Shown: positions 48,297 through 56,718 of the stretch, in pieces
How the letters are laid out: the number at the start of each line of letters is the position of its first letter
Numbering within the stretch: position 1 is the stretch's first letter
Assembly (NCBI GenBank): GCA_039821605.1
Contig: JBCBNV010000004.1
Location: 124,001 to 188,000, forward strand
From: CALBPI01 sp039821605
Lineage (GTDB): Bacteria > Pseudomonadota > Gammaproteobacteria > Steroidobacterales > Woeseiaceae
Length of the DNA: 64,000 nt
Direction of reading: 5' to 3'
Made by a program: the position numbers and the translations under genes
Notes under the pieces: model-generated
What the model saw: the letters and a program-made list of their open reading frames with translations, nothing else
Databases searched by the model: none
Told to the model about the DNA's origin: nothing

Positions 48297-51200
48297 ATGA
48301 CTCGTTTGATCTCTGCGCTGCTCGCCTGCGCGCTCGTGCTGGCGACACCGACTACAGCGTTGGCCGATGACAAACACCCGCTGGCCAGCCTGCCGCTGCG
48401 CACCATGGGCCCCGCGGTGATCTCGGGGCGTATCTCCGACTTCGCGTTCCACCCGGGCAACGAGAGTGTCTACTACGCTTCAGTCGCTTCGGGCGGTTTG
48501 TTCAAGACGGAGAACAACGGCACGACCTGGAAGCCGCTGTTCGATGGTGAAGGCAGCTACGCGCTCGGCGTCGTCGAGCTCGATCCGTCCAATCCCAACA
48601 TCGTTTGGGTGGGGTCCGGCGAGAACAACGCGCAGCGCAGCGTGGGTTATGGTGACGGCGTCTACAAGTCGCTCGATGGCGGCGCGAGCTGGTCCAACGT
48701 GGGGCTCAAGAATTCGGGCCACGTCAGCCAGATCTGGATCGACCCGGAGGATGGCGACACCGTGCTCGTCGCGGCACAGGGGCCGCTCTGGAATTCGGGG
48801 GGTGATCGCGGGCTCTACAAGACCACCGATGGCGGCGAGAACTGGACCCGCATCCTGTCTGTCGACGAGGACACGGGCATCAACGAGTTCGTCGTCGACC
48901 CGCGCGACAGCAACCGCATCGCCGCTTCGAGCTACCAGCGGCGCCGGCATGTGTGGACGCTCATTAACGGCGGCCCGGGCAGCGGCATCCACCGCAGCGA
49001 AGACGGTGGTGAGACGTGGACCGAAATCACAACGGGCCTGCCCAAGGACAACATGGGCCGCATCGGTCTCGCGGGCGCGCCCGGTGACGCGGACCGCATC
49101 TACGCGATCATCGAAGCCAATGCCGACGAGCAGGGCATCTACCACTCCGCCGACTTCGGCCTGACCTGGGAGAAGCGCTCAGGCCACATGACCTCGAGCC
49201 CGCAGTACTACAACGAGCTCGTCGTCGACCCGAGCAATCCCGACCGCGTGTTCTCGGTCGATACATTCACGCACGTGTCGGTTGACGGCGGTTCATCGTG
49301 GTCGCGCTACGGTGGCGACCACCGTCACGTGGACGACCATGCGCTCTGGATTGATCCCGACGAGCCGTCGCATCTCGTGATCGGCGGTGACGGCGGCATC
49401 TACGACACCTACGACAACGGCGCGAACTGGCGCTGGATCGCCAACCTGCCCATCGCGCAGTTCTACCGGATCCAGCCCGACTACTCGGAGCCGTTCTACA
49501 ACGTCTGTGGTGGCACGCAGGACAACAACTCGCTCTGCGGCCCCTCGCGCACGACGGTCCGCCACGGCATCACGAACGCGGACTGGACACTGATCCTCGG
49601 CGGCGACGGCTACGAGCCGCAGTTCGACCCCGAAGATCCGAACATCATTTACACGCAGTTCCAGTACGGCGGCCTCGCGCGCTACGACAAAACGAGCGGC
49701 GAGCGTGTCTTCATCGCCCCGCACCCGGCCGAGGGCGAGAACGCCTACAAGTGGAACTGGAACACGCCGATCATCGTCAGCCCGCACAACAGCAAGCGGA
49801 TCTACTACGCGGCCGAGAAGCTGTTCCGCTCGGACGACCGCGGCAACAGCTGGCGCGCCGTGAGCCCAGACCTGACCCGGCAGCTCGATCGCAACGCGCT
49901 CGAGGTGATGGGTCGCGTCTGGAGTGTCGATACGATCGCCAAGAACAACTCGACGTCGATCTACGGCGCCGCGATCGCGCTCTCGGAGAGCGAGCTCAGC
50001 GAGGGCCTGATTTACGTCGGCACCGACGACGGTGTCATGAACATCACCGAAGACGGTGGCGAGACCTGGCGTCGCGTGGACTCGTTCCGCGGCGTGCCCG
50101 ATATGTCGCTGATCGAGGATGTCATGGCCTCGCTGCACGATCCCGACGTCGCCTACGCCACGATCGACAACCACAAGCGCGGTGACTACAAGCCTTACGT
50201 GCTTAAAACCGAGAACCGTGGTCGGAGCTGGTCGCTGATCTCGAACAACCTGCCCGAGTGGGGCTCGGCGCACACGATCGTGCAGGACCATGTCGATGCC
50301 GACCTGTTGTTCGTCGGCACCGAGTTCGGTGTGTTCTTCTCGCAGGACGGCGGCGACGCCTGGCACCAGCTCAAAGGCAACTTCCCGACGATCGCTGTGC
50401 GCGACATCGAGATTCAGCGCCGCGAGAACGATCTCGTGGTCGGCACCTTTGGTCGCGGTATCTACATCCTCGACGACTACACGCCGCTGCGCACGGCAGC
50501 CAGCGACCTCGAATCGCAGCACCTGTTCGATGTGCGTGATGCCTGGTCTTACATCGTCGGCGACAACATCGGCTACGGCGTGAAGGGCTTCTTCGGCGCG
50601 ACCCATTACAACGCCGACAACCCGCCGTTCGGCGCCGTGTTCACCTACCGCCTCGAGGAAGGAATCGAGAAAGCCAGCAAGGCGCGTCGCAAGGCGGAAA
50701 TCGAGATCGAGAAGGAAGGCGGCGACACGCCTTATCCGTCCTGGGAGGCATTACGCGCTGAGGACCGCGAGGAAGATCCCGCGGTGATGCTCATCGTTCG
50801 CGATGCGGCCGGCAACGTCGTACGTCGTGTTGCGGGTAAGACCGGCGGGGGTGTACACCGCACGGCCTGGGACCTGCGCTACCCGCCGACCGACCCCGTG
50901 GATCTCACCACATCTGTCTCGGTGCCCTGGGCCTCGCCGCCACAAGGCCCGCTCGCGGCACCCGGCGAGTACACCGTGAGCCTGGCGGTTCGCCAGAACG
51001 GCGCGCTTGAGGAAGTGGCCGGACCCAAGACCTTCACAGTCAAGTCGATGCCGCAGGGCAAGGAAACGAGCCAGGACCTGAGCGCCGTTACTGCGTTCCA
51101 GCGTAAGGCCGGTGAGCTCTATCGCGCCGTGGCCGGTGCCAGTGCGCTCACGGGCGCGCTCAATGAGCGGATCACTCATCTTAAGGTGGCTATTCCAGAT

Positions 51201-51545
51201 ACGCCTGCAGCCGATGAGAGTCATGAGCAACGGCTGCGCCAGATCAAGACGCGCCTTGATGATCTCGCCGTTGCGCTCAGCGGCGATCGGACGGTCGCAT
51301 CGCGCAACGAGCCCACGCCCTGGTCGATCTCGCGTCGCGCAGGTTCGGTCTACGGCCTGATGCTCGACGTGCGCTCGGACGTGCCGGCGATGTACGAGGA
51401 GTCCTACCAGATCGCCGCCGGCGCCTTCCGCTCGGCGCTCGCGGACCTGACGCAGATCGAGGCAGACCTCGCCGCGCTTGAGGCGGAGCTCGAAGGGTTG
51501 GGTGCGCCGCACACACCGGGCCGTGTACCCGCCTGGCGCAACTAG
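48297..51545 (+). CDS. exported Asp-box (VPS10/BNR-like) beta-propeller protein
   Basis: 1082 residues with a signal peptide (MTRLISALLACALVLATPTT) and AAGGA at 7 bases. It contains at least eleven Asp-box motifs of the form SxDxGxTW (KTENNGTTW, KSLDGGASW, KTTDGGENW, RSEDGGETW, HSADFGLTW, VSVDGGSSW, DTYDNGANW, RSDDRGNSW, ITEDGGETW, KTENRGRSW, FSQDGGDAW), predicting one or two seven- or ten-bladed sortilin-like propellers. The last 330 residues contain a beta domain and a helical tail. Such secreted proteins are often annotated as glycosyl hydrolases, but no catalytic residues can be assigned. It starts 29 bases after the deacetylase gene. Confidence 0.88.
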   Translation: MTRLISALLACALVLATPTTALADDKHPLASLPLRTMGPAVISGRISDFAFHPGNESVYYASVASGGLFKTENNGTTWKPLFDGEGSYALGVVELDPSNPNIVWVGSGENNAQRSVGYGDGVYKSLDGGASWSNVGLKNSGHVSQIWIDPEDGDTVLVAAQGPLWNSGGDRGLYKTTDGGENWTRILSVDEDTGINEFVVDPRDSNRIAASSYQRRRHVWTLINGGPGSGIHRSEDGGETWTEITTGLPKDNMGRIGLAGAPGDADRIYAIIEANADEQGIYHSADFGLTWEKRSGHMTSSPQYYNELVVDPSNPDRVFSVDTFTHVSVDGGSSWSRYGGDHRHVDDHALWIDPDEPSHLVIGGDGGIYDTYDNGANWRWIANLPIAQFYRIQPDYSEPFYNVCGGTQDNNSLCGPSRTTVRHGITNADWTLILGGDGYEPQFDPEDPNIIYTQFQYGGLARYDKTSGERVFIAPHPAEGENAYKWNWNTPIIVSPHNSKRIYYAAEKLFRSDDRGNSWRAVSPDLTRQLDRNALEVMGRVWSVDTIAKNNSTSIYGAAIALSESELSEGLIYVGTDDGVMNITEDGGETWRRVDSFRGVPDMSLIEDVMASLHDPDVAYATIDNHKRGDYKPYVLKTENRGRSWSLISNNLPEWGSAHTIVQDHVDADLLFVGTEFGVFFSQDGGDAWHQLKGNFPTIAVRDIEIQRRENDLVVGTFGRGIYILDDYTPLRTAASDLESQHLFDVRDAWSYIVGDNIGYGVKGFFGATHYNADNPPFGAVFTYRLEEGIEKASKARRKAEIEIEKEGGDTPYPSWEALRAEDREEDPAVMLIVRDAAGNVVRRVAGKTGGGVHRTAWDLRYPPTDPVDLTTSVSVPWASPPQGPLAAPGEYTVSLAVRQNGALEEVAGPKTFTVKSMPQGKETSQDLSAVTAFQRKAGELYRAVAGASALTGALNERITHLKVAIPDTPAADESHEQRLRQIKTRLDDLAVALSGDRTVASRNEPTPWSISRRAGSVYGLMLDVRSDVPAMYEESYQIAAGAFRSALADLTQIEADLAALEAELEGLGAPHTPGRVPAWRN

Positions 51546-51549
51546 GCCG

Positions 51550-52623
51550 ATGCGTGTGATGGGACTGCATCGCGTTGCTGCGGTGCTGGGCGCGGTTGCG
51601 CTCAGCGCCTGCAGCGCCAACGCACCCGCGCCTACGGAAGCTGCGCCCGCGGTCACCATCATGACGTTTAACGTCGAGAACCTGTTCGACAATACGGATG
51701 ACCCGGGCAAGGACGATCATGCCTACCTGCCTGTCGCGAAGAAACAGACGGCGGCGCACAAGGCGCTCTGTGAGCCCATCGAGGTGCCACGTTGGCGCAG
51801 CGAGTGCCTGGAGCTCGACTGGAGTGACGCAGCGCTCGACTTCAAGTTGCAGCAGGTCGCGGCGGCCATCCTGCAAGTGAACGAGGGGCGCGGGCCGGAC
51901 ATCATCGCGCTGCAGGAGGTCGAGAACGCCGACATCTTGACGCGACTGACGCGCGATTACCTGGGTGCGGCCGGTTACCGTGAGGTCGTGTTGCTCGAGG
52001 GGCGCGATCTGCGCGGGATCGATGTGGCATTCCTGTCCCGGTTGCCGATTCGTGGCGAGCCCGTTTTGCACGCGTTCAACATGGGCGCGTTTCCGGACCG
52101 CGCGGACGACACGCGTGGCGTGCTCGAGGCGACGTTCGAGTTGCCCGATGGCCGGTTGCTGACCGGGTTTGCCGTGCATTTTCCGGCGCCGTTTCACCCC
52201 ATCGAGATGCGTGAGCTGGCTTACGATCATCTGAATTCGCTGCGGACCAGGGTGCCCGACGAGCACGTGGTTTTTGCCGCGGGCGATTTCAACACCCCAA
52301 ACCGCGAGATGACCGACACGACCATCATGGACGATCGCGTCCGGCCGAACTGGCGTGTCGCGCACGAAGTCGATTGCGAGGGTTGTCTGGGCACCAACTA
52401 CTGGTGGCGCGGCAAGAGCTGGTCCTTCCTGGACATGGTGCTCTTCTCGCCGGCGCCCGCGTCGCCCGAGGCCTGGCGTATCCGCGCAGGCGGTGTCTAT
52501 CTCGCCAACCGGTACAGCGATCAGCTCAACGAAGACGGCACGGTGCGGCGGTTCGATCTCGAGCGCCGACGCGGCGTGTCGGACCATCTGCCGCTTGTGA
52601 TGACGATTGAGCCTGGCCCTTAG
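51550..52623 (+). CDS. endonuclease/exonuclease/phosphatase-family lipoprotein
   Basis: 357 residues from ATG 51550. Lipobox VALSACSAN. EEP fold: TIMTFNVENLFDN (metal Asn), IIALQEVENADIL (Glu), RGIDVAFLSRLP, AAGDFNTPN (Asp/Asn) and GVSDHLPLVMTI (terminal Asp-His). It may cleave nucleic acid or a phosphodiester/phosphomonoester in the periplasm; the substrate is unknown. It follows the propeller gene by only 4 bases, so the two are co-transcribed. Its TAG stop overlaps the stop of the convergent DUF6702 gene (TTAG). Confidence 0.9.
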   Translation: MRVMGLHRVAAVLGAVALSACSANAPAPTEAAPAVTIMTFNVENLFDNTDDPGKDDHAYLPVAKKQTAAHKALCEPIEVPRWRSECLELDWSDAALDFKLQQVAAAILQVNEGRGPDIIALQEVENADILTRLTRDYLGAAGYREVVLLEGRDLRGIDVAFLSRLPIRGEPVLHAFNMGAFPDRADDTRGVLEATFELPDGRLLTGFAVHFPAPFHPIEMRELAYDHLNSLRTRVPDEHVVFAAGDFNTPNREMTDTTIMDDRVRPNWRVAHEVDCEGCLGTNYWWRGKSWSFLDMVLFSPAPASPEAWRIRAGGVYLANRYSDQLNEDGTVRRFDLERRRGVSDHLPLVMTIEPGP

Positions 52624-53141
52624 GGGTTCGATTCGAAGTCGATCGTCACCGACGGCGTACCACCGGCAAACAGTGCGGAACGGGATTCACCGTCGCGCTC
52701 TATGGTCACAAGGTTGACCTGGTCGGGCCAGATGTCGCGCAGTGCATTGTGGGTCATTGCCAGCGCCTCGAGACCGTCGGGAATCGGCGCTTCTGCATAG
52801 ACCCAGAGAAACCGCCCCTCGACCTCATGCCCGACGAGCGTGAGCGCAAGCCGGTTGTCGTCCTGGTCTCGCAGCTTGAAGCGTTCGCTGACGTAGGCCG
52901 CAAATTGATCGCGTGTTTCCTCAGAACCCAGCACATCCGCGTCGGCGCCCACGATATCGCGCACCGCGTGCTCGGCGTCGTGCACGAGAAAGCGGTGCAT
53001 GACTTCGATGTTGCCCGTGCGGTTGTTGAACAGCACGCGCGTCACGGCTTCCCGTGCCTGGTGCGCGATTGCACTGCAGGCGAGCAGCAGCGTGAGCGCG
53101 GCGGTCGCCGCGCGGCAGCCCTGACTTACTCGTCGTCGCAC
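52620..53141 (-). CDS. DUF6702 family exported protein
   Basis: 173 residues with a signal peptide (TAALTLLLACSAIAHQARE). The sequence HQAREAVTRVLFNNRTGNIE then VMHRFLVHDAEHAVRDI fits DUF6702, a small family with a beta-rich domain found next to M1 peptidases. Conserved His and Asp residues near the N-terminus could bind metal. It overlaps the end of the M1 peptidase gene by 16 bases, a pairing that suggests a shared role. Confidence 0.75.
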   Translation of the reverse strand: MRRRVSQGCRAATAALTLLLACSAIAHQAREAVTRVLFNNRTGNIEVMHRFLVHDAEHAVRDIVGADADVLGSEETRDQFAAYVSERFKLRDQDDNRLALTLVGHEVEGRFLWVYAEAPIPDGLEALAMTHNALRDIWPDQVNLVTIERDGESRSALFAGGTPSVTIDFESNP

Positions 53142-55567
53142 TCGTCGTCCGTCTCGCAGACCGACTCAAGCTCGGTCTTGCTGTCCTGCATGATGTCGCG
53201 GTACTCGAAACCTTCGCGCGGCGGCGACTTGAACATTTCGATACGCGAGGGAACCATGCGCCGCGGGTAGTGGTTGTTGTCGACGTCGACATCGGCCGTT
53301 TCCCACTGCGGGTCGACCACAACGCTTACGAGTTCCTTGTCGAACACGAGCAGCTTCTTGACCTGCTTGGCGTTGCGCCGCCAGATCTCAGCGGGGATGT
53401 CGTAGCGCTGCTTGCTGCCGTCTTCAAACTCAAGCTCGAGCAGGATCGGCATGACGAGGCCGCCGAGGTTCGAAAACTCGAGCACGTAGTAGTTGCTGTC
53501 TTCCTCTACAGCGCGCTCAAGCACAGCACGCTCCCAGTCTTCGAGGCCGGCCAGGAACTGCTGGTACTCGTTGCGTTCCTTGTTCGTGACCGTGTACTCG
53601 TCGTTCTTGTCGTAGAAGTCATCGAGCCCGGGGTTGCGCTCGACCCAGGTGGGCAGCCCGCTTTCACGGTCGCGCTGCACTGTCAGCGACTCAGGCTTGT
53701 CCGCGTTTTCCTGCCGACGACGATCGAAGTCGATGTCGGGGTTCTTCGTGTCGAGCCGAAGTTTCCAGATGCGGTCGAGTGAGATGTCGACGTGGTCCGT
53801 GGTGTAAAACCAGCCCCGCCAGAACCAGTCGAGGTCCACGCCCGAGGCTTCTTCCATGGTGCGGAAGAAGTCAGCGGGCGTCGGGCGACGGAAGCGCCAG
53901 CGGCGGGAGTACTCCTTGAACGCGAAGTCGAACAGCTCGCGGCCCAGAATGGTCTCGCGCAGGATCGTGAGTGCGACGGCCGGCTTGGCGTAGGCGTTGG
54001 GACCGATCTGCAGAATGCTGTCCGACTGCGTCATGATCGGCACCTGAAAATCGGAGCGCATGTAGTCGACGATGTCGTGGGGCTCGACCTTCCAGGGAAT
54101 GTCGGGGTCCCACTCGCGGCCGGCCAGCGCATCGAGAAAGCTGTTCAGGCCCTCATCCATCCAGGTCCACTGGCGCTCGTCGGAATTGACGGTCATCGGG
54201 AAGTAGATGTGCCCGATCTCGTGAATGATGACGCCGACGAGGTAGCGCTTCTCAGCCAGGCTGTAGGTGCGCGTGCCGTCGTCCTGCAGATCCGTGCGCG
54301 GGCCGTTGAACGTGATCATGGGGTATTCCATGCCGCCCACAGGTCCGTTGACCGATTGCGCCGTCGGGTAGGGGTAGTCGAACGAGTAGCGCGAGTAGAC
54401 CTCCATGGTGTGGATCACCGAAGCCGTCGAGTAGTTCGACCACAGCGGTTCACCTTCCTTGGGGTAGAAGCTCATGGCCATGACCAATGGCTGCACGCTG
54501 CCGCCCTGTTCGTAGCCCTGCGCGTCCCAGATGAACTTGCGTGAAGAAGCCCAGGCAAAGTCGCGCACGTTGCGCGCCGAGAACCGCCAGGTCTTCGTGT
54601 CACTTGTGCCTTCGGCTTCGTTCTCGAGGGCTTCCTCGGCGGTCACGATGAACACGGGGGCGTCAGCCGTTTTGGCCTGCTCGAGGCGCTCGCGCTGCGC
54701 GGCCGTCAGCACCCGCGCCGGGTTCTGCAGCTCACCCGTCGACGACACGATGTGGTCCGCGGGCACGGTGATGTCCACCGTGTAGTCGCCAAACTCCAGC
54801 GTGAACTCGCCGCGACCCAGGAACTCCTTGTTGGTCCAGCCTTCGTAGTCCGTATAGGCGGCAAGGCGCGGGAACCACTGTGCAAGCAGGAAGATGTCGT
54901 TGCCGCCCTCGCGCGCGTCGTCGGGGAAATGCTCGTAGCCTGCTCGCGCGGGGACCGCGTTCTCTTCCACCATATCGAACTCGAAATCGAGGCTGAACGT
55001 GGTCGACCGGCCAGGTGCCAGCGGTGCGGCGAGGTCGATACGCATGAGCGTGCCGACGATGGTGTAGGCGAGGTCGCGACCGCCCGCGGTTTTCACGTTG
55101 CTGATCGTGTAGCCGAAATCGTTGTCGGCCATGGCCTGCCGTCGGCGCAGCTCGCCGAGACTGAGCTGCGGCGGTTCGCCGGGTTCGGCCATGACCTGCG
55201 GGCCGCGACGGCTCGGGTCGGCGAAGGCGCCCGAGCGTTCGGACAGCGAGTCACGGCGGAAGCGGTTCTGATCAAGCTGCAACCAGAGGAAGCGCAGCGT
55301 GTCGGGGCTGTTGTTGGTGTAGGCGATCGTCTGGCTGGCCGTCAGTCGGCGCGCCGACTCATCGAGCGTGACGTCGATGTCGTAGTTGACCTTCTGCTGC
55401 CAGTAGCGGTGACCGGGCTCGCCGCCCGCCGTGCGGTAGGAGTTGGCGGTCGGCAGGACCTCATCAAGCTGGCGGAACTTGTCGACGAAGTCGCCTTTGG
55501 TTTGCACAACGCCGGCGTAGGCGCAGTTGAACGTCAATGCGACAAGCAGGAGGAATCTTTTGGTCAC
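53126..55567 (-). CDS. secreted M1-family zinc metallopeptidase
   Basis: 813 residues from GTG 55567, with a signal peptide (MTKRFLLLVALTFNCAYAG). N-terminal aminopeptidase N-like beta domain, then the active site HEIGHIYFP near residue 449 with the distal zinc Glu in WMDEGLNSFLDALAG 19 residues further on. The usual GAMEN motif is MEYPMI here (PVGGMEYPM). The acidic C-terminus (ESVCETDDECDDE) contains two Cys. Likely digests peptides in the periplasm. It is followed directly by the DUF6702 gene. Confidence 0.92.
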   Translation of the reverse strand: MTKRFLLLVALTFNCAYAGVVQTKGDFVDKFRQLDEVLPTANSYRTAGGEPGHRYWQQKVNYDIDVTLDESARRLTASQTIAYTNNSPDTLRFLWLQLDQNRFRRDSLSERSGAFADPSRRGPQVMAEPGEPPQLSLGELRRRQAMADNDFGYTISNVKTAGGRDLAYTIVGTLMRIDLAAPLAPGRSTTFSLDFEFDMVEENAVPARAGYEHFPDDAREGGNDIFLLAQWFPRLAAYTDYEGWTNKEFLGRGEFTLEFGDYTVDITVPADHIVSSTGELQNPARVLTAAQRERLEQAKTADAPVFIVTAEEALENEAEGTSDTKTWRFSARNVRDFAWASSRKFIWDAQGYEQGGSVQPLVMAMSFYPKEGEPLWSNYSTASVIHTMEVYSRYSFDYPYPTAQSVNGPVGGMEYPMITFNGPRTDLQDDGTRTYSLAEKRYLVGVIIHEIGHIYFPMTVNSDERQWTWMDEGLNSFLDALAGREWDPDIPWKVEPHDIVDYMRSDFQVPIMTQSDSILQIGPNAYAKPAVALTILRETILGRELFDFAFKEYSRRWRFRRPTPADFFRTMEEASGVDLDWFWRGWFYTTDHVDISLDRIWKLRLDTKNPDIDFDRRRQENADKPESLTVQRDRESGLPTWVERNPGLDDFYDKNDEYTVTNKERNEYQQFLAGLEDWERAVLERAVEEDSNYYVLEFSNLGGLVMPILLELEFEDGSKQRYDIPAEIWRRNAKQVKKLLVFDKELVSVVVDPQWETADVDVDNNHYPRRMVPSRIEMFKSPPREGFEYRDIMQDSKTELESVCETDDECDDE

Positions 55568-55645
55568 GATGGTGCTGCCGTGGTGAGGGCGGCCGCAGAA
55601 GATAGCGCATGAGCGGGCCGCACGTCAGCACGCGCCGGTTCGGGC

Positions 55646-56263
55646 TTATGCGTCGACCTTCGAAAACATCGGGTCGATCGAGACGAGCAGGCGGTCGCCC
55701 GTGTAGTGCGGCGAACGGTGTACGACGCCGTGGAACAGGTCGTCTGTCCAGGTGCCACCCTTCATCAGGGTCCAGGAGCCCGACCTTAAGTGGCGGATGT
55801 CCTTGCCCTCGACGACGGGGATCGTCTCGTTGGTGCGGCCCTCAATTGCGTCGCGGTCGACCTCGTCGTGGGCAATCCACTCGGTGCCGGGCCCCATGAG
55901 CGTCATGATCATCCGGCAGGGCACGTAGTCCACATGAAACTTGGGGCACATAGGTCCGTTGAGCGTCGCCACGCGAATGCCGACCCCCGTGCACCCCAGC
56001 AGATCGGCCATCAACTGCGTTGCCACGTCGATTTGATCGACGAGGCAGTCGGACGCCTCGGACTCGACAGCGCGGTGAATCTGCTCTTCGGTGACGCTGC
56101 GCTCGCCGGGCGTTTGGGACCAATGCGATTTAATGGTGCGGCGCGACAGCTCGGCGACGTCGCTCATCAGTGGCCCGTTCCTGGGGGTGACACTGACCAG
56201 CTCGACATCGGCGTCGTAGATGCCCGCGAAATCCGCGAGGCTACTGCTCGCCACGGCGCGCAT
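55646..56263 (-). CDS. DUF1826 domain-containing protein
   Basis: 205 residues starting at ATG 56263, overlapping the CobW-like stop as TGATG. Family blocks: LMADLLGCTGVGIRVATLNG, CPKFHVDYVPCRMIMTLMGP and GTWTDDLFHGVVHRSP. His and Cys in CPKFHVDYVPCR and the distal HRSP could bind a metal. DUF1826 genes are typically found beside COG0523 (CobW/YeiR) metallochaperones in zinc-responsive loci. The role is unknown. Confidence 0.85.
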   Translation of the reverse strand: MRAVASSSLADFAGIYDADVELVSVTPRNGPLMSDVAELSRRTIKSHWSQTPGERSVTEEQIHRAVESEASDCLVDQIDVATQLMADLLGCTGVGIRVATLNGPMCPKFHVDYVPCRMIMTLMGPGTEWIAHDEVDRDAIEGRTNETIPVVEGKDIRHLRSGSWTLMKGGTWTDDLFHGVVHRSPHYTGDRLLVSIDPMFSKVDA

Positions 56264-56526
56264 CAGGCCAGCGACTCCTCGATGAGCAAGTCTTCTCGCA
56301 GCGTGCAGCAAATACAGCCGTTGGTCATTTCGACGAGCTTCTCGTCGACGTGCTGCAGCGACATGTCGTCGCGAACGAGCGCGGCGTCGATGTTCACCTC
56401 GCCCATGTCGTTGACGATAACTGCAACGCGCAGGCCTTTGCGGTTGTTCAGGACGTTGTTGAGCAGCGTGGTCTTGCCAGCGCCGAGAAAGCCGGACAGT
56501 ACGGTGACGGGGAGCGGCGAATTCAC
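56263..56526 (-). CDS. truncated CobW/COG0523 GTPase (N-terminal fragment)
   Basis: 87 residues from GTG 56526. It has the P-loop LSGFLGAGKTTLLNNVL (12-19), VIVNDMGEVNIDAALV and the CxCC metal motif EMTNGCICC (71, 73, 74), all normal for the G3E/CobW family, then ends LREDLLIEESLA. Full-length relatives have about 300-400 residues, with Walker B, NKxD and a C-terminal domain, all absent here. The stop is coupled to the DUF1826 start (TGATG), so the truncation is clean. It may be a decayed gene or a mini-metallochaperone. A Zur-like palindrome lies 28 bases upstream. Confidence 0.85.
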   Translation of the reverse strand: MNSPLPVTVLSGFLGAGKTTLLNNVLNNRKGLRVAVIVNDMGEVNIDAALVRDDMSLQHVDEKLVEMTNGCICCTLREDLLIEESLA

Positions 56527-56553
56527 AGTGGGTACACCTGTGACAGCATGAGC

Positions 56554-56571
56554 GCAACGTTATAACATTGC
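56554..56571. promoter_or_regulatory. Zur-box-like palindrome upstream of cobW-like/DUF1826
   Basis: GCAACGTTATAACATTGC is an 18-bp near-perfect inverted repeat with the core GTTATAAC, close to gammaproteobacterial Zur sites (TGTTATA...). It lies 28 bases upstream of the GTG start of the CobW-like gene. The resemblance to a Zur box is by eye. Confidence 0.5.
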
Positions 56572-56587
56572 ACATTCTGAATGTGCA
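56569..56587. promoter_or_regulatory. second perfect palindrome next to the Zur-like site
   Basis: TGCACATTCTGAATGTGCA has perfect 9-bp arms (56569-56577, 56579-56587) around one central base. It overlaps the first palindrome by three bases and faces the divergent M3 peptidase gene. No regulator consensus was matched. Confidence 0.5.
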
Positions 56588-56718
56588 TCCCCATTACGTT
56601 GAATGCTCTGCGTTGAACGCATCGCGACGTGCGCGCGCGCGCGGCCCAGTGAACACTTCGCGCCCGCTTTGTGCCAAGCTTTGTGGTTGGACGACAGACG
56701 CTCCCGAGGAGCCGTATC

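Noticed and set aside
49293..50606. Long minus-strand open frame
   Set aside because: Antisense to the Asp-box propeller gene and lacking any recognised motif.
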